A DNA stretch of 64,000 nt from Phragmites australis (lineage: Eukaryota; Streptophyta; Magnoliopsida; Poales; Poaceae), in assembly GCF_958298935.1 (NCBI RefSeq), contig NC_084928.1, positions 18,197,501 through 18,261,500 on the forward strand, written 5' to 3'. Each line of letters starts with the position of its first letter. Positions within the stretch are counted from its first letter, which is position 1. Shown one piece after another: positions 1-12,345 of this stretch. Under the pieces are notes generated by a model. The model searched no databases. It saw only the letters and a program-made list of their open reading frames with translations, and was not told where the DNA came from. A program made the translations under genes and the position numbers.

Positions 1-1828
1 AGAAAAAGTGAACACTGGATGTTCCGGTGTGTTCTGCTCGTGAAAACCAAACCATCCGATGAGTGTAACACTATCTGTTCTAGGAAAATTTTGCTCTTTG
101 CAAGAAAAGGCCTGGTGAAAACTTCTGGTGCTCTCATGTCCATCACCAGATAATTTGGCGTGTGTAAATCCACCAAACCACCCTTTCGCAACATCTATGC
201 AATAAAAGGTCCGGTGCATTCTCCGGTGTTCACAATCTCAACACCGGACTATCCGGCGTACATAATCAAACTTGGTACCAAAAATCTCCTCTCTGCAGAA
301 AATACTCTGGCGCTCTCAAAGTCCATCACCGGACCATCTGGTGTTTGCTTCCATTTCTGCTTCAACACTGAAAATGCTCCGATGCTCACTTCACCGTAAC
401 ATTGGATGATTCGGTGTGGTCGAAAAAGTCACACACTGGATGTTCCAGTGAGTCATAATTTCCTAAACACTGAAATAGTCTCCAACAATTCAAACTTTGG
501 TTATCCATAAATAAGATCACACACACAAGCTCGTGCCAACCAAAATCATTTCAAATCCAATATTGTCAATGACTCATCACAAGCAAATCAAGGCACATTT
601 CAACTTAGTTTCTCAATCTCCCCCTTAATGAGTGCATTGACAACCCTCAAAACACAAAGATTTGTGTTGGAAGAATTGAAGCACATCCAAGTGACCAAAA
701 CTCAAGAAAAAGCAAGAACCATATCACTTGGCATAAGAAAGATTGTAAAAAGAACGAAGAGGGGCAAAGACAAGCCAAAACCTCAAAAGAGCAAGAAAAG
801 CTCAAAAAAAAACAAATGCACCCCCTTTATGAATACACATTTTTCATTTTTCTTTGAGGTTTGTTGCAAATATTTTCATTTCTCTTCCTTTGAAACATAT
901 TTATGCATATTCTCATCTTTGTGCATATGCTCTCCCCCTTTGGTAATGCAAACATCAAGGATAAAACATTATGAACATGCAATCCTAAATGAGCTTTTAA
1001 AAGTATACCACAAAGTATTTGCGAGAGCTAGAATTGTCAAAGGGCTCCGGACGGTAGAACATAAAGCTCACAATCACATAGAGGCTCAAAAAGAAACAGT
1101 GACACAAGAGCATGAAGCTTGACAAGCTAAACCCAAAGAATTTGGCGCATTTAATTTCACATAGCCAAATCATTTCTAAAGTGACCACCACATAAGCATC
1201 CACTCATGCCGAGACAATACAAGCATTAAGAACTAGCCAATTTCAACCTCAAAACTAGGCAAACAAGTGTTCATGACAGTAGACTTTGCAGACGCTCACA
1301 TATGAAACCAAGACTTATGTTGATCAAGTGATTAAAAAGAATTTAATAGGTAGGCACATTTCTTTGAATTTTATTTTATTCTCAAGTTGCCTCTTATCCA
1401 AGCAAAGTGTCATGCAACTGGGTACGACAAACACCTTCAGGTTTCAAGACAACCGTATTGGATCATATTTTAGCACAAGAGACTTGATTTTTTATGATTA
1501 TTCAATTTGCACAAGTTATCAGGATGGTCGCAAAATCAAGTTAAGTAGTGCCTATACGACGCAAGGAACACAGGTTCCCCCAAGGTTCTATCATGAGCTA
1601 AACATTTAACAAAGACAGAAAATATAGTGCAATGTTCCCCAACCCACTATCTTGACCCAAGAGTACCTAGAGCATGATATTTATCAAACTAGCCTTAACA
1701 TAAGAATTGACTATGCCTAAGAAATTACAAACATGGTGATCAAGAATGTAGCATTTCATAGCCTACATGATTCATAAAATTGTCAAATTTTATCTTAAGG
1801 AAAGCAAGCTTGCTTGAAATGTATCATG
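1..1828 (-). mobile_element. Ty1/copia 3' flank and probable LTR (decayed)
   Basis: This stretch lies downstream, in minus orientation, of copia RNase H coding sequence, so it should hold the 3' untranslated region and LTR of that element. Positions 1-480 carry many short variants of an accgga/tccggtgt motif, which I associate with grass SIRE/Maximus-type copia LTRs. From 500 to 1,800 the DNA is A/T-rich with no supported gene. A 164-codon open frame at 628-1,122 is lysine-rich low-complexity sequence and I do not treat it as a gene. Exact LTR ends cannot be set because the partner LTR is absent. Family assignment is inference. Confidence 0.5.
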
Positions 1829-2525
1829 TCAAAACATCAAGTAGAGCCTAAGATTAAAAGATTGCTCCACACAACTACTCAGCTTAGTCCAAGTTTCATA
1901 GCCTAAGGTTTTAGAGTGTTGAACTAGGTTGTTGGCTAAGCTTATGGCACTAGTTTTGTCACACAAATTTGGCGCACTCCTGAAATTCAACCCAAAATCT
2001 CTCAAAGTATCAACAATCCACAAAATCTGTGAGCAACAGCTATCAGCAGCCACATATTCAACTTCAGTAGTAGACTGCACAACGCTAGACTATTTGTGAG
2101 AGGACCAACACACAAGAGAAGTATCAAGAAGTGACAAGTACCAGAGGTACTTTTTCTATCAATTCTACAACCAACGAAATCCACATCCAAAAAACCCTCG
2201 AAGAGAAAGCGAAGACGAAATAGAAAACCAAAGCCCATATTTGAGAGTGTGCTTGAGGTACCTCAGAATGTGTTTCACCGCTTGGCGGTGAGACGTCCTC
2301 GGCGAAGCTTGGAAGTGAGCACACAAGCAAACGATGAAGTGAATGTTGAGTCTAGTCACCGTCAAGTACAAGAGAGAGCCAATCATGCTCCTATACTCTG
2401 GCTGGTCTGTCTCCTCGCCATCTTCATCTGGATTAAGCACGATCGAGGTAACCATCAGTGTCACCAAGGGCTTCGCATCACTCATGTTGAACTTCTTCAA
2501 CAAGTCATTGGTGTACTTCGTCTGG
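1829..2525 (-). pseudogene. Ty1/copia reverse transcriptase C-terminus and RNase H
   Basis: The minus strand encodes two overlapping, frame-shifted pieces of copia pol. The upstream piece (2,503 to about 2,165) contains YRSMIGSLLYLT followed by a cysteine-containing stretch and HILRYLKHT, the typical end of copia RT. The downstream piece (2,080 to 1,829) contains TEVEYVAADSCCSQILW and DKTSAISLANN, the typical copia RNase H core. In an intact copia element these form one polyprotein of well over 1,000 residues. Here gag, protease, integrase and most of RT are missing and frameshifts separate the remains. The order RT then RNase H towards lower coordinates agrees with an LTR lying at 1-1,828. 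It appears inserted into the gypsy fragment to its right. Confidence 0.8.
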
Positions 2526-3239
2526 GTGATCCACCTTTACCCTTTGACATATGTCATACTCGGCCACATACCGAGCAATCTCTCATATGCGAGTCCACCA
2601 AAATCTTTGCTTGAGGTTTTGATACATTTTTGTGCTCCCAGAATGAATAGACAACAAAGAGTTATGAGCTTCATCCAAAATTTTCCTTCTCAACTCATGG
2701 ATCTTAGGAACCATGAGGTCTTCCCCAAACCAAAGAACACCTTGGTCATCCTCCAAAAAACAACTAGCCTTGCCCTCCTTCTTGTCACGAATTTAGGCCA
2801 TACCCATGTCATTCCTTTGTACTTCCTTGACTTGGTCGAGGAGGGTGGATTTTATCTCTAGGTTGGCTATAAATCTCTCTGATACCATCTTGAGTCCAAG
2901 CACCCAAAAGTCATCATAAAGAGTGGAGACTCCGGGCTTGACTATAAGACAATTGCACTGAGCCTTTCAGCTCAAGGCATCGGTAACGATATCCGCCTTG
3001 CCGGAATGAAAATGAACCTCCATTTCATAGTCCTTGATCAATTCAATCCACTTTCTTTGCCTCATTTTGAGATCATATTGAGTGAAGATATATTTGAAAC
3101 TTTTGTGATCGGTGTAGATGTTGCAAAGATTTCCAAAGAGATAGTGGCGCCAAATTTTTAGAGCATGCACAATGGTGGCAAGCTCCAGATCATGAGTAGG
3201 AAAATTCTCTTCTTGGCCCTTCAATTGATAGGAGGCATA
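2526..3239 (-). pseudogene. Ty3/gypsy RNase H and integrase zinc-finger fragment
   Basis: Read on the minus strand from 3,239, the sequence encodes the end of a gypsy RNase H. It includes [29 protein letters not shown] and [11 protein letters not shown], the last being the usual RNase H terminus. In-frame and shifted continuations down to about 2,526 encode the integrase H2C2 region, with LSIHSGSTKMYQ, FWWTRM and a YDICQRVK-like end. RNase H degrades the RNA of the RNA-DNA hybrid, and the H2C2 finger sits at the integrase N-terminus. Several stops interrupt the frame. The catalytic integrase core is absent because the copia remnant begins there. The IHSGSTKMYQ/FWWTRM wording resembles the chromovirus (Tekay/Del-like) group, by inference. 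Confidence 0.8.
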
Positions 3240-3789
3240 GTGATAAGCCCATGGCTCCTTTGGATATGACTAATACCACCAATAATCCTTAAATCATACA
3301 AGGTCCAATTACAAGAGCACGTGCACGACAATTAGATTACCAGGTGAACTCGTTCCTTGCTATTCATGCTTCTTTGGATGGATTACTACTAAATTATTGT
3401 GATATTTTATTGCTTAGGAACGTGGGAGAAGCACCAAAACCTTACTCGGACGTCACCCCATGAAGGCCAAGTCTACTCAGACTCAAGGCTGAGCTCTAGT
3501 CGTGGTTGAGGTCATGGTCGCGGTCGAGTCCCAGGACAACACGTCAGTAAAACGGGCATAACTCTATCATATGAAGTCCGTTTTAGGCAATCTTGGACAT
3601 TGTGGAAATCTTACGATGAGCCCTTTAAAATGGATATGAGCTCGACCAAATATTCCTTACAGTTTAGTCAGAGTCAAAGGAATAAGGTGCTACACCACCG
3701 TTTTGGGCCTTGTTTGGTCTCGTAATTGTGTCGGAGTCGGAGTCCAGGTCGTGTATGTCTTTTTCCACAGCTACACAACCCTAGGTCAA
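3240..3789 (+). mobile_element. Gypsy pol tail plus truncated LTR (subfamily A)
   Basis: Positions 3,240-3,422 encode the end of a gypsy polyprotein with the motif GPITRARARQL. From 3,423 an LTR begins with TGGGAGAAGC. It matches, in opposite orientation, the LTR at 23,527-24,233, including the segments around 3,440-3,470 and 3,725-3,750. The LTR stops near 3,789, where a second, related polyprotein tail starts abruptly. It is therefore truncated, at roughly half the length of its minus-strand relative. Confidence 0.7.
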
Positions 3790-3987
3790 CCTTTGATAAG
3801 GACATCACTTATTTAGATACATGCGCTACAAGTGATCCTCCGGTGATTGATCCATTACAAGGACCGATTACACGGGCTCGTGCACGTCGGTTAACTCATG
3901 ATGTGAATTCGTTACTTGCTGTCCATACTACTAATTATAAGGATGGGAAGCTACTCAATTTTTGTGATTTTTTTATGCTTAGGAATA

Positions 3988-4336
3988 TGGGAGAAGCACC
4001 TATGGAACAGCCAAGTCGGACAGGGCTCAAGCCAATTTCAAGTCAGAGTCAGAACTCGGTTCGGATTCAGTAAATAGCGCCGCACTTAAACGGCCATAAC
4101 TTCTTCATATGGAGTCCAAATAAGGTGTTCTTTGATGCGTTGGAAAGATAAGGACAATAGCTTTGTTTTGGTACTGGTCCCAGCTCTAGATTCACGGTGG
4201 ATTATTTTGTGTCTTCAAAACAATGTGCTGTGACACAATTTTGGGCCATACGGGCCTTGTAAATGTGTTCGGGTCTAAGCCCAAGTTGTAGATGCCCCCT
4301 GGTCGCCCAAAACCCTAGCACGCCCTCTTCATATCA
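3988..4336 (+). repeat. Upstream LTR of subfamily B element, 3' part deleted
   Basis: This LTR starts with TGGGAGAAGC and follows the LTR at 8,543 almost base for base up to about 4,336. There it jumps directly into mid-gag coding sequence. Roughly half the LTR, the primer-binding site and the start of gag are missing. Confidence 0.75.
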
Positions 4337-7300
4337 AGGTAGTCGATCTGTTAATGAATACTATAATGAACTATACATTGCTGTCCTTCAATGTGGTATA
4401 CAAGAAAATGATGAGGATACAATGATTCGTTTTTATTCGGGGTTAAGACGTGAAATTTAGGACTTGATTGATTATAGAGATTATAATGCCATGGATAGGT
4501 TGTTCCATCTTGCTATGTTGGCAGAGAAAGAATTGCAGGGACGTGAGCCAAAGTCACGGAACATTGAGAGTTTGTTTTCCTCCAGATCGCAATCGGGTAA
4601 AGCCAAATCAGCATCGTTCGCTCCGGCACGGTCTGCTGCCCCCTCTGATAATAGGGCGCATACAGTAGCACCATCACCACCAGCACCACATACAACCGAG
4701 GTGAGCAAATCTATTTTTGTGCAGCAACCAGCGACAAAAACCACTCCTTCAACTGGCTCCATGAGTAGTTCACCGATATTGTGTGCCGCCGTTGCAAGGG
4801 AATGGGCCATGTCATGAAGGATTGCCCCAGTCAACGCACTTACATTGAAACTGATGATGGTGGGTACATCAGTACTAGTGATGTTGAGGATGAATTTGTG
4901 CTTCAAGCTAACCTTGCAGATGATCATGAGACCGATAGCGATGGTGATGAGATTTTAGGTGCCGCTGCCACTGAGGACTACAAAAATAGAACATTTGTTG
5001 TACAACGGGTTTTGAGTGCTCAAATGGAGCAAGCGGAGTAGCTTCAATGCCATAATTTTTTTCAGATGTTTCTCATTGTCAAGGACTGCTGTGTTCGAGT
5101 TATAATTGATGGTGGGAGTTGCAATAACTTGGTGAGTTAAGGTTTTGTCAAGAAGCTTGGTTTGGCCACTCACGCACACCCTTGTCCATATCACATTCAA
5201 TGGCTCAACAACAGTGGTAAGGCGAAGGTAACACACACTGTTCGTGTTCATTTTTCCATTGGTTCCTACCATGATTATGCAGATTGTGATGTCATGCATA
5301 TGCAAGCATGTTCCCTTTTGTTAGTCCATCCTTGGGAGTTTGATACTAATGCTACACACCATGGTAGAAGTAATAAATACACACTTATGCACAAAGGAAA
5401 GAAAATAACTTTGCTTCCTTTAACACCGAGTGAGATTGTGCAATGTGATAAAGCGATAGCTGAAAATGCGAAGAGAGCAAGATTTACAATCTAAAAATCA
5501 GCAAGTAGCTAAACATGTTTTTCCACCAAAGAAAGAGCAACCAACACCTTATTCTAGTTCCACAGGCATTAAATTAAAAGGTGGTGTTGTGCTTGTTACA
5601 AAATCAGACCTTGCTGAAATTGTTAACAATGATGTTCCTTGCTACGCTTTGGTATGCAAAGAGGCTTTATTTTCACTTGATGATAAACCTTCCTCTTTGC
5701 CTTCTGCTATCACTAACCTTTTGCAGGAGTATAAGGATGTGTTTCCAACCGAGATACCCCTTGGGCTGCCACCTTTGAGAGGAATCGAGCACAAAATTGA
5801 TTTGATCCTGGGAGCGACTTTGCCAAACCGTGCAGCATATAGGACAAATCCGAAGGAGACTAAGGAAATTCAGTGGCAAGTCCAAGACCTTTTGGACCGT
5901 GGGTATGTACGAGAAAGCCTTAGTCCTTGTGTTGTTCCTGTTCTTTTGGTTCCTAAAAAAGATGGTAGTTGGCGCATGTGTGTTGATTGTAGAGTCATTA
6001 ATAACATTACCATAAGATATCGTCATCTTATCCCTAGGCTAGATGACATGCTTGATGAGTTAAGTGATTCTATTGTGTTCACAAAGATTGACTTGCGTAG
6101 TGGTTACCACCAAATAAGAATGAAATTGGGAGATGAATGGAAAACTGCTTTTAAAACAACGTTTGGTTTATATGAGTAGTTAGTGATGCCTTTTGGTTTA
6201 ACTAATGCACCTAGCACATTTATGAGATTTATGAATGAGGTTCTACGTGCTTTCATTGGTAAATTTGTGGTGGTTTAGTTCGATGATATCTTGATCTATA
6301 GCAAGTCACATACACAACATATTGATCATCTACATGCTGTTTTTGATGCTTTGCGAGAGGCACGTTTGTTTGCTAATCTTTAGAAATGCACCTTTTGCAC
6401 CGATTGAGTTGGCTTTCTTGGCTATGTTGTTACTCCACAGGGAATTGAAGTGGATGAATCGAAAATTTGAAGCCATCAAGAGCTGGCCGACCCTGGAGAC
6501 TATTATATAGGTGAGAAGTTTTCATGGTCTTGCAGGGTTTTATCGGTGTTTTGTGAGAGATTTTAGCACCATTGCTGCGCCCCTTAATGAGTTGACAAAA
6601 AAGGGTGTTCCATTCTATTGGAGTCCAGCACAAGAAGAAGTTTTTAACACGCTGAAAGAGAAGCTTACACAAGCACCTCTACTCCAACTTCTGGACTTTG
6701 GTAAGATTTTTTGAGTTAGAATGTGATGCTAGTGGAATTGGAATTAGATGAGTGTTACTTCAAGAAGGTAAACCCGTTGCTTACTTTAGTGAGAAATTAA
6801 AAGGGCCATCTCTGAATTATTCGACTTATGATAAGGAGTTGTATACTTTAGTTCGAGTTTTAGAAACATGGCAACACTATCTTTGGCCTAAGGAGTTTAT
6901 TATTCATTCTGATCATGAATCTTTGAAGCACATTAGAAGTCAAGCTAAACTGAATAAACGACATGCTAAATGGGTTGAGTTCATAGAATCTTTTCCATAC
7001 ATAATTAAACACAAGAAAGGTAAAGATAATGTCATTGCGGATGCATTATCTAGACGTTACACCATGTTGTCCCAACTAGATCACAAAATCTTTGGTTTAG
7101 AAACAATAAAAGGGTTGTATGCAACTGATTTGGACTTTAAAGATGCTTTTCAAAATTGTAAAGAAGGGAGAATTTGGAATAAGTATGTGCTGAGTGATGG
7201 ACTTCTTTATCGCGCTAATAAGTTATGCGTTCCAGCTAGCTCCATTCGTCTTTTGTTTTTACAGGAGGTGCATGGAGGAGGTTTTATGAGACATTTTGGA

Positions 7301-8541
7301 GTGAAAAAAACTGAAGATGTGCTGGCCACTCATTTATTTTGGCCAAAAATGAGACGCGATGTCGAGAGCTACGTGTCATGCTGCACTACTTGCAATAAAG
7401 CTAAGTCTCGCTTGAATCCACATGGTCTTTATATGCCTCTTTCTGTTCCTGGTGTACCTTGGGAGGATATTTCTATGAACTTTATTTTAGGATTGCCTAG
7501 GACAAAAAGGGGGAGAGATAGTATATTTGTAGTGGTGGATCGTTTTTCTAAAATGGCACATTTTATACCTAGTCACAAGAGTGATGATGCTACACACATA
7601 GCTAATTTATTTTTCAGGGAGATTATACGCTTACATGGAGTGCCAAAGACCATTGTCTCTGATCGTGATGCGAAGTTTTTGAGTCATTTTTGGAGGACAT
7701 TATGGAATAAATTGGGGATGAAGCTGTTGTTCTCTACTACATGTCATCCCCAAACTGATAGACAAATGGAGGTTGTTAATCGCACATTATCTACTATATT
7801 ACGGGCTATTTTAAAGAAGAATTTGAAAATATGGGAAGAGTGTTTGCCTCATATTGAGTTCGCTTACAACAGATCTGCCCACTCCATCATCGAGGTAAGT
7901 TTGTTTCAGGTAGTGTATGGTTTCAATCCCCGTGCTCCTATTGATTTACTACCTTTACCTCCTTCTGAAACTCTGAATTTGGATGCTACACAACGTGCTG
8001 AATTAATTCTAAAGATGCATGAAATAAATAAATAAAATATTTAAAAAATGAATGAGAAATATAGAGCTTATGGTAGCCAGGGTAGAAAACATTTAACTTT
8101 TGAACCTGATGATCTTGTTTGGTTACACTTGCGTAAAGATCGATTTTCTGAGTTGAGAAAACTTAAATTGATGCCTCGAGCTGATGGTCCTTTTAAAGTT
8201 CTTGAGAAGATTAATGATAATGCATATAAGCTTGAATTGCCTGCAGATTTTGGGGTTAGTCCCACATTTAACATTTCAGATTTAAAACCATATGTTGGAG
8301 AGAAAGATGAGGTTGTATCAAGAATGACTCCAATTCAAAAGGGAAAGGATGATGAGGATATCACTCATTTAGATACACGCGCTACAAGTGATCCTCCGAT
8401 GATTGATCCATTACAAGGACCGATTACACGGGCTCGTGCATGTCGTTTAACTCATGAGGTGAATTCGTTACTCGCTGTCCATACTACTAATTATAAGGAT
8501 GGGATGCTACTCAACTTTGTGAATTTTTTATGCTTAGAAAT
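4337..8541 (+). pseudogene. Gypsy gag-pol polyprotein remnant
   Basis: Domains appear in the order expected for Ty3/gypsy. The gag C-terminus has a CCHC zinc knuckle (CRRCKGMGHVMKDC) at about 4,780-4,825. Protease has IIDGGSCNNLVS near 5,110. RT spans about 5,700-6,480 with WRMCVDCRVINN, TKIDLRSGYHQIR and FDDILIYSKS at about 6,279. RNase H covers about 6,730-7,075 and ends IADALSRR. The integrase H2C2 finger lies at about 7,270-7,410, and its catalytic core has [21 protein letters not shown] and the Glu-containing QMEVVNRTL (about 7,520-7,800). The C-terminal region runs from 8,048. In-frame stops occur, for example at 4,458, 5,039, 6,177 and 6,276, the last directly before the RT active site. 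There is a frameshift near 6,710 and a stop at 8,033. The element cannot be autonomous. Confidence 0.92.
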
Positions 8542-8542
8542 A

Positions 8543-9225
8543 TGGGAGAAGCACCTATGGAACAGCCAAGTCAAATGGGGCTCAAGCCAACTTCAAGCCG
8601 GAGTCGGAACTCGGTTCGGATTCAGCAGACAACGCCGCACTAAAACGGCCATAACTTCTTCATATGGAGTCCAAATAAGGTGTTCTTTGATGTGTTGGAA
8701 AGCTAAGGATGATAGCTTTATTTTGGTACTGTTCCCAGCACTAGATTCATGGTGGATTATTTTGTGTCATCAAAACAATATGCTGTGTCATAATTTTGGG
8801 CCATATTGGGCCTTGTAAACGTGTTCGGGTCTAAGCCCAAGTTGTGGACGCCCCCTGGTCACCCAAAACCCTAGCATGCCCCTCTTCATATATCTAGCAG
8901 CTGTCGTAATAGACTTTTTAGGTTTTTCTTAGATTAATCTGTCATTGAACAGTTTCGCCGTCATTCGGTTTGTGAAACCCCAACTCATGAGCTTAATCAT
9001 ATTTGCAATTTCAGATTGTGTTCTTCCGTGTTCTTGCTTGTGTTCTAGATTTGCTTGCAGGAATTAGCCTTCTTGGCGAGGTCAATCATGCCATGCGTGG
9101 TTGATAACCAATGGAGCAGTGGTGTAGCGATTGCAAGGGTTGTGTTCTGTCCTGATCAGAAGCCTTGGATCGTCAACGTCGAGTCTCCACCAATCGACTT
9201 ACCATTACCTAACGGAGATCGGGCC
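8543..9225 (+). repeat. 3' LTR of subfamily B gypsy element
   Basis: The start TGGGAGAAGC is shared with three other LTR copies in the window. The end near GATCGGGCC aligns with the end of the minus-strand LTR (TGCCCGATC at 23,527). Length is 683 bp. The left part repeats 3,988-4,336, and the right part matches the minus-strand LTR in segments such as TTCTTGGCGAGGTCAA (about 9,070). Confidence 0.75.
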
Positions 9226-10068
9226 TAATCCTCTCATCATTTCCACCATATATATGAGTGGGGATTATTTGAAGGTGGATTAGATGGCCTAAAACCATTT
9301 AAGAAGGACAAGGAAAAGAATTGGAAGAAACAGGGAAAAGAATTAGGACGTTCTGCACGTGGGCCCTGCCTGGGCCCATGATCTGATCGATACTAGCCGC
9401 GGTCTAACCGCCATAGCTCAGAACCCCCAGATAAAGACCACCTCGAAACTCTCACTCACTCACTCTCCCTCACTCATTTTCCTCCTCCACCAAAACTGAA
9501 AGAGAGAGAGGGCAACCACCTCGACTACCATGATGACCGAAGATCGACGAAGAAGGCTTCCCTGAGCTTCCTGAAGGCTTTCCTGAGCTTGTCCCTGCCA
9601 TCTATCTCACCGGAGAAGCTTTCCCACATCTTCTTCCACCTTAAGGCCAAACACCACCTTGAAGTCCGATCTTCAAATTGAAGCTTCCCCAGAGTCCTCC
9701 AACCCCAAAGAAAGCTTCCCCACACCAAGGTAAGATTCCCCACACCAAGTTGAACCATGTTATAATATAATATTACACTTGATGTACCTTATCGTGATGA
9801 TCGTATGTAAAGGTACATGCGTGATCCTGGCAGACATGTACCGGAATACCGGAATTGCATTTGTTTTAATCGAATGGTGGTGTGATGGCCAATATAGATG
9901 TGTGTTAGCACATGTCACATAGGTGGATGGGCACGTGCTAGCCTTCATGTTCATAGCCGGTTGGCATGTTCAACTAAGCCGAATACGATTTGGACGCCTC
10001 TCACATTTTCTCCTCATCCTCTAGACACATACTAATCTGGTGGTAACCAGAGTTGGCATCAAGAAGGC
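9226..10068 (+). other. Non-coding stretch, possible LTR remnant
   Basis: I see no supported gene here. Positions 9,425-9,520 have a CACTCACTCACTC / GAGAGAGAGG leader-like composition, followed by short open frames around 9,530-9,760. The layout resembles an LTR or promoter-leader fragment of another retroelement, but no partner copy occurs in this window, so it stays unclassified. Confidence 0.3.
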
Positions 10069-10071
10069 TTA

Positions 10072-10290
10072 TGGCCTATTTGGCACAGCTCCAGCTATAA
10101 AAATTATTGGAACTAGGTTTTATTAGCTCCAGAAATTAGTGAAGCTTGAGCTGTATGTACACTGATTGTATTTGAGTGAGCCATCTTTTTTATTTTAAAC
10201 TAAAAGATAGTAATTTAAACTATTTTATTATAGTCTATAATCCCAAAATCTAACGTGAAATTAGAAGTTGGAGCTTTGCCAAATGGGCTC
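10072..10290. mobile_element. Tourist-like (PIF/Harbinger) MITE with TTA duplication
   Basis: The ends are inverted repeats: TGGCCTATTTGGCA at the left, and the reverse complement of the right end reads GAGCCCATTTGGCA. They continue with the related wording CAGCTCCAGC / AAGCTCCAAC. The 219-bp interior is A/T-rich without coding. A TTA trinucleotide stands directly outside both ends (10,069-10,071 and 10,291-10,293), the target duplication typical of PIF/Harbinger-derived Tourist MITEs. Family naming rests on the TIR and TSD only. Confidence 0.72.
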
Positions 10291-10329
10291 TTAGATAGTC
10301 ACACCTGGAAGTAGAGTCAACTATCTAAT

Positions 10330-12345
10330 CTATTCTAGGAAAGGGGAATGCGTCCTTCAGACAGACTTTGTTGAGGTCAGTGAAGTCTACGCACATATGC
10401 CACTTGTTTTTTGACTTTTTAACCATGATTGGGTTAGCAAGCCACTTGGAGTGCTCCACTTCTCTGATGAATCCTGCCTTCAAGAGCCTCTCGATCTTCC
10501 CCTTGATCGTCCCCTGGTCGGTTGCGAACCATCAGGGCTTCTACTTGACAGGCTTGGTGTCAGGGCAGATAGTTAGCATGTGCTCAATCACCTCCTTAGG
10601 GATATCGGGTATGTCAGACGGTTGCCATGCGAACACGTCAGGATTTGCCCAGAGGAAGGTGACAAGCTTGAGTTTCTAATTCTGGTCCAGGGAGAAGTGG
10701 ACCTGGAGGGTCTTAGATGGCTCCACAGGGTCCAGAGGAATGGACTTGACATCACCATGAGACTTCATGGCCACATTGGGCCTTGATTTCTCGGTATCCT
10801 TATCGGGTTAGTGATGTACCGCCATGTTGGGGCTTCACTTGTCATTATGTACCTGCCTTGGTGCAGCCCCAAATGGTGATGACTACCTCGGGCCTTGGAA
10901 TTTTTATGCACTGGTAAGTGTAGTGCGTGGTAGCCATGAATTTGGCTAGAGTTAGTCATCTTAAGATGGCATTGTATGTCGTCCAAAAATCGACCATGCC
11001 AAACATTATCATTTTTTCTTGGAAATTTTATAGCTTCCTAAAGGTAATGGGAAGCATAATCTGGCCATCAGTCATGGCTGAGGATCCAGGTAATATGTCG
11101 TGGAAGGCCTGGCTTGATTATAGATCGAGAGATCTGCATCACATCGAGTGCACCCATGAAGAGGATGTTGAGGGATCTTTCTCTATCGATTAGCACTCAG
11201 GTAGCCTTGCAGTTGTGTATAGTGGGCTCGACCACTATTGGGAAGCGGCCAGGCCATACAAAATTCTCCGAGCAGTCTTCTTGGTCAAATAATACCTCAG
11301 TATTTGACCACTTGATCGCTTGGCACCTCTTGGGGAGAGCTGCCAGTGCTTCCTAAGCCACTGTCATGTGCTGCTTTTGGATTCATAGGATGTCGATCCA
11401 CCAAACATGTGGACGGTAGTCATGTTCTCTTTCTAAAAAGACAATGAGTCTAAGTCATCGCTAGAGCTGGAGTCCCTCCTCCGGGTTACGATGTGATTCT
11501 CCTTCCCCTTAACCTTGTCAACATTAGCCTTGACCGCCTTCTACAAGATGCAACATTGTTGAAGATTGTGGCCATCGATCTGGTGAAAGTTGCACCAGGG
11601 CATGCCGAAGTGTTTTCCAGTGCCTGCTTTATTTCCTTTGCCCTAGGACAAGCCAGGACGCGTATCAAGAAGATATACCAATACCTCATCAGTTTTAGTT
11701 TTGTTACCTTTGCTTCCGTTTGAATTCTTCTTCTTGTGCTTGTTCCACGATGAGTCATCATCAAGTTCGGGTTGAGGGCATTGAATGCACTGATCCTTTT
11801 CTTTGATTAACAGGAGAGCCTCCTCAGCATTGGTGGTCTTGTCGACTATCTCCATTAGCTCTTGGACTATAGTGGGCTCTTCCAATGCGACAACATCAAC
11901 ACACCGATGACTCCTAACCCCTCAGTGTTTGTTATCTTCGGGATGATGTTTCAGGTGTTGCTAAAGTGTCAGATGAACTCACGTAGGGTTTCCTTCTCCA
12001 TCTGAATGACATAGAAAATGTCGTTGTTCTTACCTGAATGAACTTATGTTCCTTGGATGTTTGCTCAGAACAAATCACAGAGTTGCTCCCATGAGTAGAT
12101 CGTCTTTGGTGGTAGGCTGGTTAACCAGGTCCTGGCCGACCCTACGAGAGCTGTGGGGGAGGTAATTGGCCATAACCTTGTCATCCCCCTAGCTGCTTGG
12201 ATAGTCGTAGTATATATTTGGAGGAACTCAATGGGATTTGTAGTCCCATTCTACTTCTCGATTGACCTGGGTCGAAATCGAGCTAGTCAGTCAACCATCC
12301 GGAGATATGGAGAGAAGGCCTAACACCCATTGATGGCTATAATAC
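10330..12345 (-). pseudogene. Minus-strand gypsy gag-protease-RT fragment
   Basis: On the minus strand the gag part lies at about 12,300-11,480. It includes a WCNFHQIDGHNLQQC-type zinc motif near 11,570, related to those of the two larger plus-strand elements. A protease-like stretch lies near 11,200, where VLID is followed by RERSLNILF instead of the usual GGSS. A pre-RT and RT N-terminus at about 10,640-10,335 reads MPGI...VIEHML and then KWHMCVDFTDLNKVC. RT stops abruptly near 10,330, so the palm active site, RNase H and integrase are absent. Frame breaks are numerous. It belongs to the same lineage as the elements at 13.4 and 42.0 kb. Confidence 0.8.

Larger units (their letters stand above)
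3790..9225 (+). mobile_element. Plus-strand Ty3/gypsy retrotransposon, decayed (subfamily B)
   Basis: The unit comprises a polyprotein tail (3,790-3,987), a truncated LTR (3,988-4,336), a gag-pol region lacking the 5' part of gag (4,337-8,541) and a full LTR (8,543-9,225). The tail plus LTR at 3,790-4,336 is nearly the same as 8,345-8,890. The upstream LTR is thus preceded by the 3' coding end of another copy, not by unrelated flank. This is the layout expected after unequal recombination between neighbouring copies. No target-site duplication could be assigned. Confidence 0.75.

Noticed and set aside
628..1122. 164-codon frame in the copia 3' flank
   Set aside because: Lysine-rich low-complexity sequence in the LTR/3'UTR region of a minus-strand element, on the wrong strand for that element.
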